A stretch of DNA of 61,228 nt, from positions 2,367,846 through 2,429,073 of the forward strand of contig NW_003314262.1 of assembly GCF_000143415.4 (NCBI RefSeq). Reading direction: 5' to 3'. Position 1 is the stretch's first letter; every line of letters begins with the position of its first letter. The DNA comes from Selaginella moellendorffii. Lineage: Eukaryota > Streptophyta > Lycopodiopsida > Selaginellales > Selaginellaceae. The position numbers were made by a program, and so were the translations under genes. The notes below the pieces were generated by a model. The model was not told where the DNA came from. It did no database searches and was given only the letters and a program-made list of their open reading frames with translations. This document shows, one piece after another, positions 10,638 to 22,700 of this stretch.

Positions 10638-11835
10638 ATGACAGACCTAAAGAAGAGCTTGTTGGCTATGGCGGAACACGAGGATGGTAAGTAGCTCCTC
10701 TAACTCTTTCCATAGCATGCTAAACACCAAGCCTAGCTTTACTTGGATTTGCATCCATCTAGGTCGCAGCAGCCGCGCAGCAGTGCAATCAAAATTCTCC
10801 GCGCTATGGGCCGTCTACTCGAGAATGTCCGCGAGCTTCTGGATCCTACTCGTGCTAAGCACGCTCACAATGCTCGTGGCTTTTCCGGTGTCGAGCATCC
10901 TCTTCCGGCTCTACTACGTCAATGGCGGCTCCCATCGCTGGCTCCTTACATGGGTGGGATCAGCCGGGTGGCCTCTCCCGGCTATCATCCTCTTGCTCGT
11001 CTATCCAGTCCGCGGCATCGCCCCAACACGCCCGACCTGGACGCTCCTCCTCGCCTACGCGGTCATTGGCTTCCTCAGCGCCGCCGATAACTTCATGTTC
11101 GCCTGGAGCTACGCCTACTTGCCGGCATCCACGTCCACGCTGCTGGCCTCCAGCTCGCTCGCCTTCACCGCCATCTTTGCGTGGCTGCTCGTCCACAAGA
11201 AGCTCAATGCGTCCAGCGTCAACTCCATCGCGATCATGACGGCCGGGGCCGTCATCCTCGGCCTCGACTCGAGCTCCGACAGGCCGCCGGGGACGACGAG
11301 CCGGCAGTACCTCATCGGCTTCGTGCTCGACGTTGCTGGATCAGCGCTCCACGGCCTCATTTTTGTTCTCTCGGAGCTCGTCTTTGTCAAGCTCCTGGAC
11401 AGGAGGGTTGGGTCCGCTGTGCACTTGGTGCTCGAGCTCCAGGTGGTCACCTCGATATTTGCGTGCCTGTTCACGGTGGTGGGAGTGATCGCCAGTGGTG
11501 ACTTTGGAGACATGGGTGGCGAGTCCCAGGCGTTCAAGCATGGCCCCGTGGCTTACTATATGGTGCTCGTTTGGGCTTCGGTGAGTAATCAGCTGGGGGT
11601 TCTTGCCGGGGTGGCAGTGCTCTACTTGACGTCGGCTTTGTTTGCTGGAGTTCTGAATGCGGCTAGAGTTCCATTGACAGCGGTGGCGGCAGTGCTGTGT
11701 TTTGGGGACAACATGAGCGGCTTTAAGGTAATGTCAATCCTTCTTACGATTTGGAGCTTTGGATCCTACGTGTATGGAGGGTTTGTGGAAGAAGCAGCAC
11801 AGCAACACAAGCAAAATGAAAATGACTCACTATGA
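10638..11835 (+). CDS. Purine permease (PUP family)
   Basis: Two exons, 10638-10686 and 10763-11835, with a 76-bp GT-AG intron, give 373 residues. The start is the ATG at 10638, and an in-frame ATG at 10668 is an alternative. About ten hydrophobic helices run through the protein. Typical PUP features are YYVNGGSHRWLLTWVGSAGW in the first loop, the YAYLPASTSTLLASSSLAF stretch and the AVLYLTSALFAGVLNAARVP stretch near the C-terminus. PUPs are drug/metabolite-transporter superfamily carriers that move adenine, cytokinins and related compounds into plant cells. The substrate here cannot be read from sequence. The gene follows MLO on the same strand with only 123 bp between them, so its promoter must be very short or overlap the MLO 3' end. 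Confidence 0.93.
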
Positions 11836-13184
11836 TTTATAATATAATGATTAGGACATTAGTTCCTATCTCCGCTGCTGGCTCGCCACTAATTTATTCT
11901 CTTCACGTTTTATAGCTTCTCTTTCAAGTATAATTCATTCTGTCCCCCCTCCCACCAACAAGGAGCATGAGACTCAAAGGTTCAAATAGGTGTCTAGCGG
12001 CTGAAATCCTCTTCGCCTTCTCCTCTGTCTGCCCCCCATAAGAATATTGGTTTCAAATAAGTTGTGACACTTTCTCCAAAATTATGATTTAACTTAACAA
12101 TTGGTTAGAAAAGGAAAAACTTATTGCAAGAAAATTTAAAAGAATATTCTGTGAAAAACTTTATAGGTAGTTATTAAGATAGTAAGAATGTTATTTTCAA
12201 TTACTGTACAGAAAATACATGATACACTGGTACAAAAACATGAGTAAATTGATCAAAACTTTTAAAATTTATTCATGACCAACTACTTTTGCGCAAAAAA
12301 TAAAATTTTACAATTAAAAATAGTTTTGATCCTCGAAAAAATAAAATAGAAAAGTATTAGAATATTTTCATTTTAATGTAATTTTTTTTTTATCACTTTG
12401 ATGTACCACTGTATTATGTATTTTCCATACATCCAATTTTTTATATTTTAAAATAAATATAGAGTAAGCTTATTTAATACCAAGTTTCATTTAGAAACTA
12501 TAAATTAATTTTCTATCTACATATATAAAAGTTTCATTTAAATTTACCTTGCTTGACGAGTGAAAATTATTTATAAGGTGCTTCTACTCCAGAAACACCC
12601 ATCTCATCATCCTGAAAAATATAAATATAAAAAGACTTTTGAGCTTTCATCAAATATAACTTTTAATATCTATGAAAAATTTAATTGTGAGTGCATGAAA
12701 TATGGAAATGGAATATAGAAATGTGGAATATCAATTAGTTAAAAAACCCTAGATTATATATAAGAGCGAGTGCTCCGGCATAAATTTGTGGTCTAACTTG
12801 TTGCAATACTTGATATGGTTGCTTCCGCTAAGCAAGGATCCCCTTAGATAAACCATATACCATAAGATTGGGAAAACAGATTAACACCAAGTCATCCACT
12901 TTATACTTTGCAAGTGGACAAAAATGGGAGTTTTAGTGCCATTGTTGTCCCACTTGTATGTAGCTCAGATGTTTAACAAACTCTACTCAGACTAGTGGAG
13001 GAATACTCATTAAATACTGACCTAGCATCGGCAACTTGTGGCAATCATGAAAGTAAACTCAACTCATTAGTAGTATCGGATCATAACCATATAGGAGTTT
13101 ATATGGTGAAGTAATAATAGAAATCTATGCCCTTATAATATACACATATCAAAAAGATGGCAAATAACCATTCTCATTTGAATG
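11836..13184. other. AT-rich intergenic sequence and edge of the repeat nest
   Basis: This holds the 3' flank of the permease gene, then very AT-rich sequence. From about 12700 the sequence resembles 26226-26290 (a short ATATAGAAAT-type run followed by AAACCCTAG). That suggests both are outer parts of the same old retroelement. No gene is recognised. Confidence 0.45.
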
Positions 13185-14184
13185 CTAAAAATTCATGTAC
13201 TTTTTAATCATGCCTTTGAAAGTCTGAATAAGCCATTCCATCAAATCATTTGACTGTGGATGATAAGCACTTGTGAAAGTGTGGCATATCCCTAATTGAG
13301 ACGTTAAAACATAAAATGTTTTAGCCATAAATGCGGGACTATTATCTAAAAGAATTCACTTCGGATAGAAATGCTGGAACACCATTCGATAGAGGAAGAA
13401 GTATCCAACAACAATTGAAGACACACTAATAAGAGCACTGACTTCCACCAAATGAGTCAAATAGTTAAAAGTAATAATGACATATTTATTGCCAATAGTC
13501 AACTGTGAAAAATACTCCATTAGATCAAACACCACCAACTTAAGCAAATGGGAAATTGCAATTGACTCCAACTGTCTTTTTGCAATATGAGGGGGAATAT
13601 TATAAGCTTGGCACCAAATACAACACGTATATATTAGATAACATCATGTCGCATCTCCGATTAATAGAAAAACCTCCACAACTTTTTAGTCACACAATGA
13701 TGTCCCATATACCAGCCTAAAATAGAAGAATCATGGTACACATGGAGAAAGCGTGGAATAAATATAGAAAGTACCACTATAAATTCTCATCAGGATTAGT
13801 CCTTACAAAATAAACAAGATCGTCCTCAAGACGATATTAAGAATGTAAAAGCTAAAATTGTAAATCATTAGCAAGTGATGCAAGATTCTCAAACCCATCA
13901 CAAAGCCTTTAAATTGACAGCTCAACCTTTTGAACATCATGAACCTCATAAAAAAAAGGTAAATCTTGCTTTGCACTTTATGGACATTGAATATTAAGTA
14001 CAACAACTGTTGATAGTATGAAATCTTTGTCCAAAAAATCCACAGATGCTGAAACAACAACCTTGTTAAAAACATAATAAAAAATTGAAAAAGAAAGAAG
14101 AACTCAAAAAAGGGCATTAACATTAGCCATAGAACTCCTCAGGCAATGAACAACATCAAAATCATATATTTGAAACTTCAAAAC
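13185..14184 (-). pseudogene. Degenerate gypsy integrase and RNase H end (element C, 3' half)
   Basis: On the minus strand, broken frames carry integrase landmarks. A zinc-finger-like stretch (about 13690) is followed by a core with FDLMEYFSQLTIGNKYVII at about 13510, LLDNSPAFMAKTF at about 13340 and TSAYHPQSNDLMEWLIQTF at about 13230. Next to 14184 the frame reads FDVVHCLRSSMANVNALF, which resembles the end of RNase H. Many stops and frameshifts make it non-functional. It appears to be the downstream half of an old element whose RT lies at 25180-25460. Confidence 0.75.
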
Positions 14185-15089
14185 TGTAGCGCACTTGAAT
14201 TTGGAGCTGGACTCCAAGCCCGTTGCGCTACAAAACGAGGGTCCAATACAATCCCATGAGCACCAGCTCCTCGTATCCAGCACTTACATGCAAAATGGTG
14301 TCAGATAAAGTCTGGCACAATTTTGGTATACTAGTAGCCTAACGCGAGGAGGAGGGTACCCCACCGACTAGAGTAGCGTGGAGCTTGGGCTTAGACCCAA
14401 GTTAGATGCAAAACAAGGAGTGACACAGCCCAATAGGAGCCAAACTAATGTCTCAGGTGGTCGAACATGCAATCCAACCACTATCCCTATTATACATTTG
14501 GAACCCCCCATAACCCCCCCACACACGCTTTGGGCTTTCACCCCAAGCCTCCCTTAGTACCAAGAGTTAGTATCTGGGACAAACTCAAAACTTACTAAAT
14601 ATGGAATATCTTTAGATTGCGAATTTGGATACGGGATGAACACCATTGTGTTCAGGCTGATCTCTACATTCTGTAAATATGCCAAATGAGTGAATCTAGA
14701 CAAACAGCATTTGGGACCAAAATGAGACTAACACAAAGGGCATGATAGCGAAGGTGTTTGGCAGACACAGTAAGCTATCATCCAACGATATTAAGGGACT
14801 AGTCTTAATATGCAAGGGTTCTTGTCACTAGCCAGTGCAAGACATAATGAGATAGGAACTCCTTACCAGACTAAGTATGCTTAGTTAATAGCACGTAGGA
14901 ATTCCATCCTTATGCTCGTCCAGTCCAAGTATACTTGAAATGCCTAGTTAACTCCACTAGCATAAAAGGGGCTACCAAAGGGATCCAACTGTACCGACCT
15001 CTTGTCGTCATGGTAGTAAAGAAAGAGTGTCCGTAAGGAAAGGACTGGCCGACAAATATCTTTCGATACCTGAAGTCATATTTGCGACA
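14185..15089 (-). repeat. LTR of gypsy element B, inverted copy
   Basis: It begins TGTAGCGCAC and ends TTTGCGACA, the reverse complement of the LTR ends seen at 17579 (GCTACA) and 16303/23312 (TGTTGCGA). Its right edge abuts CTCTCCCTCCC, the reverse complement of the polypurine tract that precedes the plus-strand LTR at 23312. The length of 905 bp is close to that of the plus copy once insertions are removed. Confidence 0.85.
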
Positions 15090-15656
15090 CTCTCCCTCCC
15101 TTAGGGAAGATCAATGTCCTCATCGATGCATATCCAAGTCTAGCAAACCATCAAGGAATCAACTTCGAAAGTTAACAAAAAGAACACTATGTGGGAAACA
15201 CACCGACTTAAATGAGTTATGGAATGACCTCTCATCAACATCCAAAGATATTAAAACTCAGACACCCTCTGGCTGTCACTAACAAGGAAATGATTAACGG
15301 AGTTAGCCACTCTTGCTACTTTGAGTACCACTTGGCTTACAAGGGAATGATACATCATTGCCCGCAGGGACATAAGGAGAAGGCAAGAAGCCCAACTTCC
15401 CCTAAGCAAGAAATCAACCCCATCAATTATTATAAATTAGACAATTATTATAAATTGGCAGATTAAATTGTTTACATGACCACGCCCCTTTTTAAAATGA
15501 GTCATCGAGAGAGAGGCGGGGAGTTGTGATCAGTCTATAATAGTTATCCCCATGGTTATGGATTGAACCCATGCACCGAAGTGCAGAAGTCAACCTGCCA
15601 AAACTGACCCAAGTACTAACGAATGAGAGAAATGACACTTGATTTATAAAAATATA
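15090..15656 (-). other. 3' untranslated region of inverted element B fragment
   Basis: Noncoding. It is homologous in reverse to the region 22700-23311 that lies between pol and the LTR of the plus-strand copy. The polypurine-tract complement is at 15090-15100. No gene is recognised. Confidence 0.7.
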
Positions 15657-16302
15657 TTACTTTATTGATTTGCAAGATTTATTATAAAGTTTATAAAAGC
15701 TAGTCTTTATTACTATTCTCATACTCCATGACAAACTCACGAGTATGTGTAAGATTCTTAAGAGGTTCCAAGTTGATTCACAAGTCAGGTAACCTTTCCA
15801 CTTAACTAGATATTCCTTCACATGAGCCCATCTCCGAAACTGCGAATCCAAGATAGTTTCAACTTCATATTCTGGTTTACTGTCCACAACGTGCAACATC
15901 CATAGTGTAAGGAGCCAATAGGTTGGCATGAAATACATTATGAACATTGGACATCTCCGTAGGTAGATCCAACTGATAGTATACATCACCAATGCGTTTT
16001 AACACCCGATAGGGTCCAACATATCTCGGCAAGAGCTTCCAAGACAAAGAACCCTTAATATTCAAATTTCGGGAAGATAGCCACACCTGATCTCCCACTT
16101 GATAGGATACATTCAGACAATGCGGATCCTTATTATGTCGATATCTATCTTGAGCTTTGCCCATTGCCTCAGTAGCTCTAGACCAACCTTGGCGTAGCTG
16201 CTCTGCATAAGTCTCAATGGCTGGGACCAACACTTTGGACATTAGTTTTGGTACAACAATCTGTTGAGGCACTCCGGGAACATTCCTTTGCAGCATCTGA
16301 AA
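15657..16302 (-). pseudogene. Integrase C-terminus and chromodomain, inverted element B fragment
   Basis: The minus-strand frame 16296-15877 reads the integrase tail (GDQVWLSSRNLNIKGSLSWK, then LLPRYVGPYRVLKRIGDVYY, ending FHANLLAPYTMDVA). The adjacent frame to 15657 gives a chromodomain (EYLVKWKGYLTCESTWNLL). Both correspond to 21800-22700 of the plus-strand copy. The fragment is cut off at 16302, where the plus-strand LTR begins, and its upstream part is not found on the far side. Confidence 0.8.
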
Positions 16303-16642
16303 TGTTGCGAATGTGACTTTGGGTATCGAAAGATACTTGTCAGCTAGTCCTTACGGACACTCTTTCCTTACTACCATGATGGCAGGAGGTCGGTACAGTT
16401 GGATCCCTTTGGTAGCCCCTCTTGTGCTAGTGGAGTTAACTGAGCATTTTAAGTGTATTTAGACCGGACGAGCATAAGGATGGAATTCCTACGTGCTATT
16501 AGCTAAGCATACTTAACCTAGTAAGAAGTTCCTATTTTGTTATGTCTTGCACTGGCTAGTGACAAGAACCCTCACGTATTGAGACTAGTCCCTCAACATT
16601 GCTAGATGATAGGTTACCGTGTCTGCCAAACACCTTCGTTAT

Positions 16643-16833
16643 TGTAAGCAACCAAAGGGAACGACTTGAGAGACGATCCATGGGGTTTAAATATAAAGGG
16701 AAAGGGCCTATAAATAAGAGTGCACCCCCTTTTCCAATTGGTTAAGGGTCTTAGAATAGTTAGAGTTAAGCGTCCTTGGGTTTGAGTAATATTGGGCTGG
16801 GTGACCTAGGAAGTCCAAACTTAGGAGCTTACA
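16643..16833 (+). mobile_element. Solo-LTR-like insertion with 5-bp target duplication (copy 1)
   Basis: A 191-bp segment begins TGTAAGCAACC and ends AGGAGCTTACA, with a 7-bp inverted terminal repeat (TGTAAGC/GCTTACA). It is flanked on both sides by GTTAT. Termini of the TG...CA type and a 5-bp duplication point to integrase-mediated insertion, so a solo LTR or very small LTR element is likely. It contains TATAAATA near 16701 as a possible promoter. A second copy in the opposite orientation is at 22391-22585. Confidence 0.85.
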
Positions 16834-16995
16834 GTTATCATGCCCTTTGTGTTAGTTTCATTTCGGTCCAAACTCAGGAGCTTACAGTTATCATGCCCTT
16901 TGTGTTAGTTTCATTTCGGTCCAAACTCAGGAGCTTACAGTTATCATGGTGACCTCCCGGGAAGTCCAAACTCAGGAGCTTACAGTTATCATGCC
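16813..16995 (+). repeat. Local tandem repeat, period 53 then 45 bp
   Basis: The block GTCCAAACTCAGGAGCTTAC begins at 16813, 16866, 16919 and 16964. Each unit joins the last bases of the solo-LTR-like insertion to the flanking LTR sequence. Before the fourth copy the preceding solo-LTR bases (GTGACCTCCCGGGAA) reappear. So the junction itself has been duplicated after insertion. Confidence 0.8.
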
Positions 16996-17581
16996 CTTTG
17001 TGTTAGTTTCATTTCGGTCTTAAATGTTTATGGAAAGTGTCTAGATTCACTCATTTGGCATATCTACATAACGTAGAGATCGGCTTGAACACAATGATGT
17101 TTGTCCCGTGTCCAAATTCGCAATCTAAAGACATTCCATATTTAGTAAATTTCGAGCTTGTCCCAGATACCAACTCTTGGTACTAAGGGAGGCTTGGGGT
17201 GAAAGCCCAAAGCGTGTGTTTCTCAAGGGGTGGTGGGGGGGGGGGGGTGGCTATGGGGGGTTCCAAATGTATAGTAGGGATAGTGGTTGGATTGCATATT
17301 CGACCATCTGAGACATTAGTTTGCCTCCTATTGGGCTATATCGCTCCTTTTTTTGCTTTCGGCTTGGGTCTAAACTCAAGCTCCACGCTACTTTAGTCGG
17401 TAGGGTACCCTCCTCCTCGCGTTAGGCCACCGGTATGCCAAAATTGTGCCAGACTTTGTTTGACACCATTTTGCGTGTAGGTGCTGGATATGGGGAGCTG
17501 GTGCTTATGGGATTGTGCCGGACCCTCATTTCATAGCGCAACGGGCTTGGAGTCTGGCTCCAAATTCAAGTGTGCTACATT

Positions 17582-17593
17582 TGGTATCAGAGC
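17582..17593 (+). promoter_or_regulatory. Primer-binding site of element B (initiator tRNA-Met)
   Basis: TGGTATCAGAGC, the exact gypsy-type site complementary to the 3' end of initiator tRNA-Met, lies two bases after the 5' LTR end. It sets the LTR boundary and the plus orientation. Confidence 0.92.
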
Positions 17594-20500
17594 AATTGTC
17601 CTAGCAATTTCTATTCAACTTTTGTTAGATTTTCTGACTCAAGTTACATACGTAGAGACTTTTCTAGTAGATCCAAAGTGATCTGTGTAGGATTAGTTGG
17701 ATTGCACCATTCGGTAACAATGTTGTATGCATGTTTGGTTACTGATAGAGGCATGCATGCAGTTAGTGGGATGGTGAAAAAGAACCGTGCTGATGATGCT
17801 GAAACTTCTAAACGGGCAAATCAAGAGGAGGAAACTCCTACTAGAGATGTTGTGGAAGAGGCTGAGACTGAGTCAAAAAAGGAAGAGCCAGATGCTATGG
17901 CACTGCAACGTACGGCTTAGGAAATCGAGATCGAGAATTTGTGAAGGGAGATTCGCAAATTAAAGAAGGAGAACAAGAAGAGGAAGAAAGAAGCTGAGGC
18001 AATTAAACCAACTAAACCTAAGCAACCAAATTCCTCTTCAAGTTTTGAGGATGATGAAGTTTTGCAACTGCCCCCGGTTGTACGAGTTTCAAAGTTCAAG
18101 CCTCCGAAACCACCCAACTTTAGAGGCATGCAAGACTATCAGGTTTTGGAAAATTGGGTCTACGATATGGAAAACTATTTCATAGCGGCAGATGTAGATG
18201 ATCATATGAAAGTTGCATGCACGCAATCCTTTCTCACCGATCATGCCAAAACTTGGTGGTGCCAGGCGTGTGTTGAAAAAGGGCAGGCTAGAAGTTGGAC
18301 TAAGATGCGGTCTCGTATCCATAAGGAATACTTGCCGGATGATCTTGGTCTAAGACTTCATGTGGAGTTGTGGTGGTTAAAGCAGCAAGGGGACCTTATG
18401 CATTACGTTAATGAGTTTGCTTAGAAGCATATTATGATTGCAAATATGAGTGATGAAGATGCTCGAAGTTATTTCCTGGAAGGTTTAAGTTCACTTTCTT
18501 GCAATGAGATTTTGAAGTTTAAGCTAAAGACATACCTAGAGTGTAAGGAGGTAGTGCAACAAGTTGCCTTTAGTCACTCGCTTATGGAACAATATCAGCA
18601 ACCGTATGCTAGTACCTCAGATAAGAATAAAAATTCTGGGAATAAACAAGGTGATTGGAAATAGAGGGTGGAAAGCAAGTTCCACCATGGAGGCTCACAA
18701 GCAACGGTTAACAAAGGTGGTGGTGGTTGGAGACCACCAGCAACTTCTTTTGGTCCTAGGCCCTGTGTTCCTCCTCCTGGTGGGTACAAGCAGTAGCAAT
18801 TTGCAAAACCTGCTCCTAGCGGAACAGGTAGTGTGGGTCATTGCTTCCATTGTGGAGAGTCAGGATATAGGTCAGAATGTCCTAACAATCATAAGACAAG
18901 GTCTCGAGTTAATGTCATGAGGGACAGTTGGTCAATGCAGACTATGAGGAAGAGGAGGTGAGTTACTTTCATTGTTTTCCTTAAGCTTTTCTCGCAGTCA
19001 ATGCAAACATTGATCTGTTGATGTATCTGGTAGGCTTTGTCCGTGGACACCGAATCTGAGTGATGATTGACACGGGAGCTATGCACAGCGTGATATTTGA
19101 AGACTTAGTTAAGTTGTTAGGATTGAATATTGAGCAAATGTCGCCTACGCACTTCTGGTTTGTAGAAGATGGGCAAATAGCTAGAAAATTTATGAGTGAT
19201 GTTCCAATAAAAATATCCAAGTGGAAAGAAAGAGTGGACTTGGTAGTGTTGAAGATACCATATTTTCAGATGGTGTTTGGTATGGACTTCTTCAACAAAT
19301 ATATAAAAAGGATTTATGGTGCTAGACAAAATCGTATCACATTGAAGTCAGAAGGACATTCCAATGTGTCCTTCAAGTTGTAAAAGTGCTCTTGAAAGAA
19401 TTGGGATGCAAAGTTCTTGATTGTGAGAGCTGCTCAAAAAGTAGCTAAGAAGGGATGTCGGATCTTTTGGGTTCAAGTGATGGAAGCTGGGGTGTCGGTG
19501 ACTCAGTTCGAATCAGCAACAGAGTTGATCTTATACCAGAGAAGATATTGGAGTTGTTGGCATGGAATCAGGATATCTTCCCGAAGGATTTGCCACCAAG
19601 GCTACCTCCTAGCCATGAGGTTGATTATTAGATTGAGGTTATTCTACCTACAAAAGCTTCATATGAATTGAACATCAAGGAGATGGCTAAACTCAAGAAA
19701 CAACTTATGGAGTTTCTTGATAAAGGTCATATCCGACCAAGCAAGTCACCTTATAGAGCATCTATCCTTTTTGTTATGAAAAAGGATGGAACCATGAGGA
19801 TGTGTATTGACTATCGGGCACTCAATAAGATCATGGTCACAAACAATTATCCTTTGCCTTGCATTGATGATTTGTCTGACCAGCTCTTAAAGGCTAAGTA
19901 TTTTATGCGACTTGATTTGTGGTCCGGGTATCATCAGATATGGGTGGCTGATCAGGATGTGGAGAAGATAGCCTTTAAGACTCGGTATGGATCTTATGAG
20001 TTCCTGGTCATGCAATTTGGGTTATGCAATGCTCCGACAATGTTCAACACTATGATGGATAGAATATTCGGAGATTATTTGGACACATTTGTTGTCTTAT
20101 ATATCGACGATGTTCTAGTCTTCAGTGAAACGTTGGAGGATCATTTGAAACACTTGAAGCTGGTGTTTCAGAAATTGCGTGAACACCAATTGTATGCTAA
20201 GGAAAGTAAATGCACTTTTGGACAATTGCGCATAAACTTTCTCAGACATATAGTTGGTGGTGGCATAATTGAGGTCGATCCAAAGAAGGTGGAAGCGGTG
20301 AAGTCTTGGGAAGGCCCGACCATTGTATCAGATGTTCGTTCCTTTCTCGGTTTGGCGGGATACTATCGTAAGTTTGTCTACAATTTTGCAAGAATTGCTC
20401 TTCTGTTGACTAAGTTGATGAAGAGTAGTATACCATTTCATTGGACACTAGCTTGTCAGCGTGCTTTTGTACGGTTGAAGGAAATCTTGACTACGGCTCC

Positions 20501-22223
20501 TGTTCTCAGGATCCAAAATCTTGATAAACCCTTCAAGTGCATTGTGATGCATCTGGCTATGCTGTTGGTGCTGTGTTGCAGCAAGATTGTGACAAAGTTG
20601 TTGGTGTTACGCTAAGATGACATAGTTGTCCCGTTGCATTTTATTCCAAGAAATTGGATAAACTCAACGAAGATGGCCAACGCATGAGAAAAAAATGTTT
20701 GCTATAGTGTCGGCCCTAGAACACTGGAGACACTACTTGGGTGGACATACCAAGGTTTATATAGATAGTAATACATTGAGCTACTTTGCTATGCAGCCTA
20801 AGTTTATGCTGAAACATGCTCATTGGTAAGAGAAGTTTGCTAGATATAATATTAAAATCATATATAAATTTGGTAAAGACAATATTGTTCCGGATGCATT
20901 GAGTCATCAGGCTCAATTTTGGGCAATATTGGCAATCAGTTCAGACTGGTTAGAGGACGTTCGGGCTTCGTATGGAAGTGATCGATTAGCGAAGGCAATC
21001 TTGCATCATGCAGAGTTGTTGAAGCAAGATGTTGGTAGCGAAGCAGCAAAAGTTGCTAGTCAAACCAATGTGAAGCTTCACTTCTCAGTTTGGGATGGGC
21101 TTATATTCTATAAGCAAGAAAGATTGTATCTTCCCTCTAAGAATCTGTAGCAGTTGTTTTTGCGGGAACATCATGATGTTCCAGCAGTAGGACATGGTGG
21201 AAAGTGGAAGACTCTAGCTTTGTTGAAAAAGGGATTTTTCTGGTTTGGTATGGAAGGTGATGTAGTAGATTATGTCCGTTCCTACCTTATATGCCAGCAA
21301 TGTAAGCAAAGAATTGAGAAGCAGGTTGGGAAGTTGCAATGCATTCCAGCACCAACATGGCCATTTTAGAGTGCGACACTTGATTTCGTCAAACTAAGGG
21401 TTATGATACTTTGATGGTGGTTGTGGATCAATTGTCGAAGATTGCACACTTCATTTCAACTGTGGAAACAGTGAATGTGAAGCAAGCAACAAAGCTCTTT
21501 TCCATGAAGTAGTGCAGGTTCGTGGTCTTCCTGAAGAGATGATCTCGAATAGAGATTCAAGGTTTACAGGGAAGTTTTGGGGCACACTATTCCAGCTATT
21601 TGGTACCAAGTTGAAGTTTAGTATGGCTTATCATCCTCAAACTGATGGGCAGACTAAACATGTGAATGCTCAAGTTGAGGATTATCTGCGGTACTATGTC
21701 GTGGTAGACCAACGTGACTGGGTGGAGCATTTGGATATAGCAGAAATCTATTATAACAACACATTTCATAGCACTATTGGCTGTTCTCCATGGGAGATGC
21801 TGCAAGGAAATGCTCACAGATTGCCTCAACAAATTATTGTACCGAAATCAATATCCAAAGTGTTGGTCCCAGCCATTGAGACTTATGCAGAGCTGCTATG
21901 CCAAGGTTGGTCTAAAGCTACTAAGGTGATGGGCAAAGCTCAGGATAGGTATCGATGTGATAAGGATCCACATCACCAGAATGTATCCTATTAAGTGGGA
22001 GATCAGGTGTGGCTATCTTCCCAGAATTTGAACATTAAGGGTTCTTTGTCTTGGAAGCTCTTGCAGAGGTATGTTGGACCCTATCGGGTGTTAAAAATGC
22101 ATTGGTGATATATCCTATCAGTTGGATTTGCATGCAGAGATGTCTAATTTTCATAATGTATTTCATGCCAACCTATTGGCTCCTTACACTATGGATGTTG
22201 CACGTCAAGGGAAGATTTCTCCA

Positions 22224-22381
22224 CCACCAGATATTGTGGAAAAAGAACCAGAATACAAAGTTGAAACTATCTTGGATTCCTGGTTTCGGAGACGGGCTCG
22301 TGCCACCAGATATTGTGGACAGTGAACCAGAATACAAAGTTGAAACTATCTTGGATTCCTGGTTTCGAAGACGGGCTCGTG
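22224..22381 (+). repeat. Tandem duplication of 79 bp in the element B chromodomain region
   Basis: Two near-identical units, 22224-22302 and 22303-22381, both start CCACCAGATATTGTGGA and differ at a few positions. The period of 79 is not a multiple of three, so the second unit is read in another frame. The inverted copy at 15657-16302 has only one unit, so the duplication belongs to this copy. Confidence 0.9.
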
Positions 22382-22390
22382 TGAAGGAAT

Positions 22391-22585
22391 TGTAAGCTCC
22401 TGAGTTTGGACTTCTCGGGAGGTCACCCAGCCCAGTACTATTCAAACCCAAGGACACTTAACTCTAAGTATCCCAAGACTCTTAACTGATTGGAAAAGGG
22501 GGTGCACTTTTGTTCATGGGCTCTTTCCCTCTATATTTGAACCCCTATGGATCGTCTCTCAAGTCGTTCTCTTTGGTTGCTTACA
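22391..22585 (-). mobile_element. Solo-LTR-like insertion with 5-bp target duplication (copy 2)
   Basis: A 195-bp segment, TGTAAGCTCC to GGTTGCTTACA, is flanked by GGAAT on both sides. Its reverse complement matches 16643-16833 across its length with scattered differences. It interrupts the chromodomain, which resumes at 22586 as EYLVNWKGYPTCESTWEPL. Confidence 0.88.
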
Positions 22586-22700
22586 GGAATATTTAGTTAA
22601 TTGGAAAGGTTACCCGACTTGTGAATCAACTTGGGAACCTCTTAAAAATCTTACACATGCTCGTAAGCTTGTCACAGAATATGAGAATAGTAATAAAGAC

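Larger units (their letters stand above)
16303..17579 (+). repeat. 5' LTR of gypsy element B, plus-strand copy
   Basis: It starts TGTTGCGAATGTGACTT, identical to the 3' LTR start at 23312, and ends GTGTGCTACA next to the primer-binding site. At 1277 bp it is longer than the 905-bp inverted LTR. It carries a 191-bp solo-LTR-like insertion (16643-16833) and a local tandem amplification (16813-16990). A G-run with the shared LTR core lies at about 17195-17285. Confidence 0.85.
17719..22700 (+). pseudogene. Gypsy gag-pol of element B (plus copy), heavily mutated
   Basis: Domains follow gag-pro-RT-RH-IN-chromodomain order. Gag is at 17719-18664, with stops at 17918, 18422 and 18662. A zinc knuckle near 18841 reads CFHCGESGYRSEC, with the metal-binding His changed to Tyr. 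The protease is at 19060-19383 (MIDTGAMHSVIF). RT is at 19668-20615 with FVVLYIDDVL intact. RNase H enters a different frame at about 20547. The integrase zinc region is at 21154-21369 and its core at 21512-21994 (AYHPQTDGQTKHVN). A chromodomain is split between about 22250 and 22700. The layout and motifs match the inverted fragment at 15657-16302, so the two are the same family. The many stops mean this copy cannot move by itself. Confidence 0.9.
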
